Source: Marinilabiliales bacterium (GTDB taxonomy: Bacteria; Bacteroidota; Bacteroidia; Bacteroidales; F082). Taken from it: 7,314 nt of DNA. This document shows positions 6,890 to 7,314 of this stretch, piece by piece. Each line of letters opens with the position of its first letter. The first letter of the stretch is position 1. The notes under the pieces are model-generated. The model did not search any database, was not told the DNA's origin, and saw only the letters and a list, made by a program, of their open reading frames with translations. A program made the translations under genes and the position numbers. The stretch covers positions 1 through 7,314 of the forward strand of contig PKSW01000461.1 of NCBI GenBank assembly GCA_002869465.1. Direction: 5' to 3'.

Positions 6890-7314
6890 TTACTGAATCA
6901 CTACGTTGATAATTCTATTGGGCACCACAATGATCTTTCTTACCGTTTTTCCTTCGATCCATTTTTGGGCATCTTCCGCTTCAAGCGCTGCTTTTTCAAT
7001 TTCCAGAACGGACATATCTGCTGGTAAATCGATTTTGAATCGCATTTTTCCATTGAATGAAACCGGGTATGTAAAAGTGTTTTCGGCTAAATATTTTTCA
7101 TCAAAATGGGGATACTCAACTTCACTTATTCGGGGATTATTTCCTAGGGCTGTCCATAATTCTTCAGCCATATGGGGTGCATAAGGTGATATTAATATCG
7201 CTAATGGTTCCAGAATTTCTCTTTTATGACATTTGAGATCTGTGAGTTCATTTATACAAATCATAAATGCGCTCACTCCTGTATTGAATGAGAAACGTTC
7301 AATATCGTTTCTAA
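6890..7314 (-). CDS. leuS: Leucyl-tRNA synthetase, C-terminal part (cut by window edge)
   Basis: The frame is open from the window edge to TAA at 6892-6890 and gives the last 140 residues of leucyl-tRNA synthetase, the cytoplasmic class I enzyme that charges tRNA-Leu with leucine. Visible landmarks are the anticodon-binding helical segment (RNDIERFSFNTGVSAFM, then LAILISPYAPHMAEELW) and the C-terminal domain with YPVSFNGKMRFKIDLP, KWIEGKTVRKIIVVP and RIINVVIQ at the end, all characteristic of bacterial LeuRS. The frame continues upstream of the GTG at 7276 with family-typical residues, so that GTG is an internal Val and not a start. The HIGH and KMSKS catalytic motifs and the editing domain lie outside the window. 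The visible end is intact, with no frameshift or truncation. It is followed by the A2M gene in the same direction after 116 nt without a clear terminator, so read-through is possible. Confidence 0.97.
   Translation of the reverse strand, partial: RNDIERFSFNTGVSAFMICINELTDLKCHKREILEPLAILISPYAPHMAEELWTALGNNPRISEVEYPHFDEKYLAENTFTYPVSFNGKMRFKIDLPADMSVLEIEKAALEAEDAQKWIEGKTVRKIIVVPNRIINVVIQ

Noticed and set aside
7274..7276. GTG as the start of a separate 128-residue protein
   Set aside because: The frame continues upstream to the window edge with residues typical of leucyl-tRNA synthetase (ERFSFNTG), so this is an internal valine codon of leuS.

Overview
All recognisable genes in this window lie on the minus strand. 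The window suggests a member of the phylum Bacteroidota. The evidence is a very large lipoprotein alpha-2-macroglobulin of the type with an N-terminal helical region and a C-terminal bMG10 domain, Bacteroidota-like TAnnTTTG promoter elements 28-36 nt ahead of three start codons, A/T-rich leaders without a strong Shine-Dalgarno sequence, and an A/T-rich genome.

Layout in the direction of transcription (right to left). Positions 7314-6890 hold the C-terminal 140 residues of leucyl-tRNA synthetase (leuS), cut by the window edge. A 116-nt spacer carries a promoter candidate and a 9-bp inverted repeat. Positions 6773-732 hold one gene for a 2013-residue lipoprotein of the alpha-2-macroglobulin (A2M) family, about 83% of the window. 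An 82-nt spacer with another promoter candidate leads to a small GlsB/YeaQ/YmgE-type (transglycosylase-associated) membrane protein at 649-407. A 164-nt spacer with a third promoter candidate leads to the first 80 codons of an exported protein at 242-1, which runs off the window. No stretch longer than 300 bases lacks a gene.

The genes do not form an obvious pathway. leuS is housekeeping. The A2M, the small membrane protein and the secreted protein are all envelope proteins, but each has its own promoter candidate, so a shared operon is not evident. The A2M is probably a periplasmic, membrane-anchored protease trap or envelope-protection protein. The position where thioester-type homologues carry CxEQ reads Ser-Ala-Ser-Asn here, so it should not be able to form the covalent thioester. 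I see no mobile element, CRISPR array, tRNA, rRNA or clear new multi-gene system. The A2M with its lost thioester is the most interesting item.
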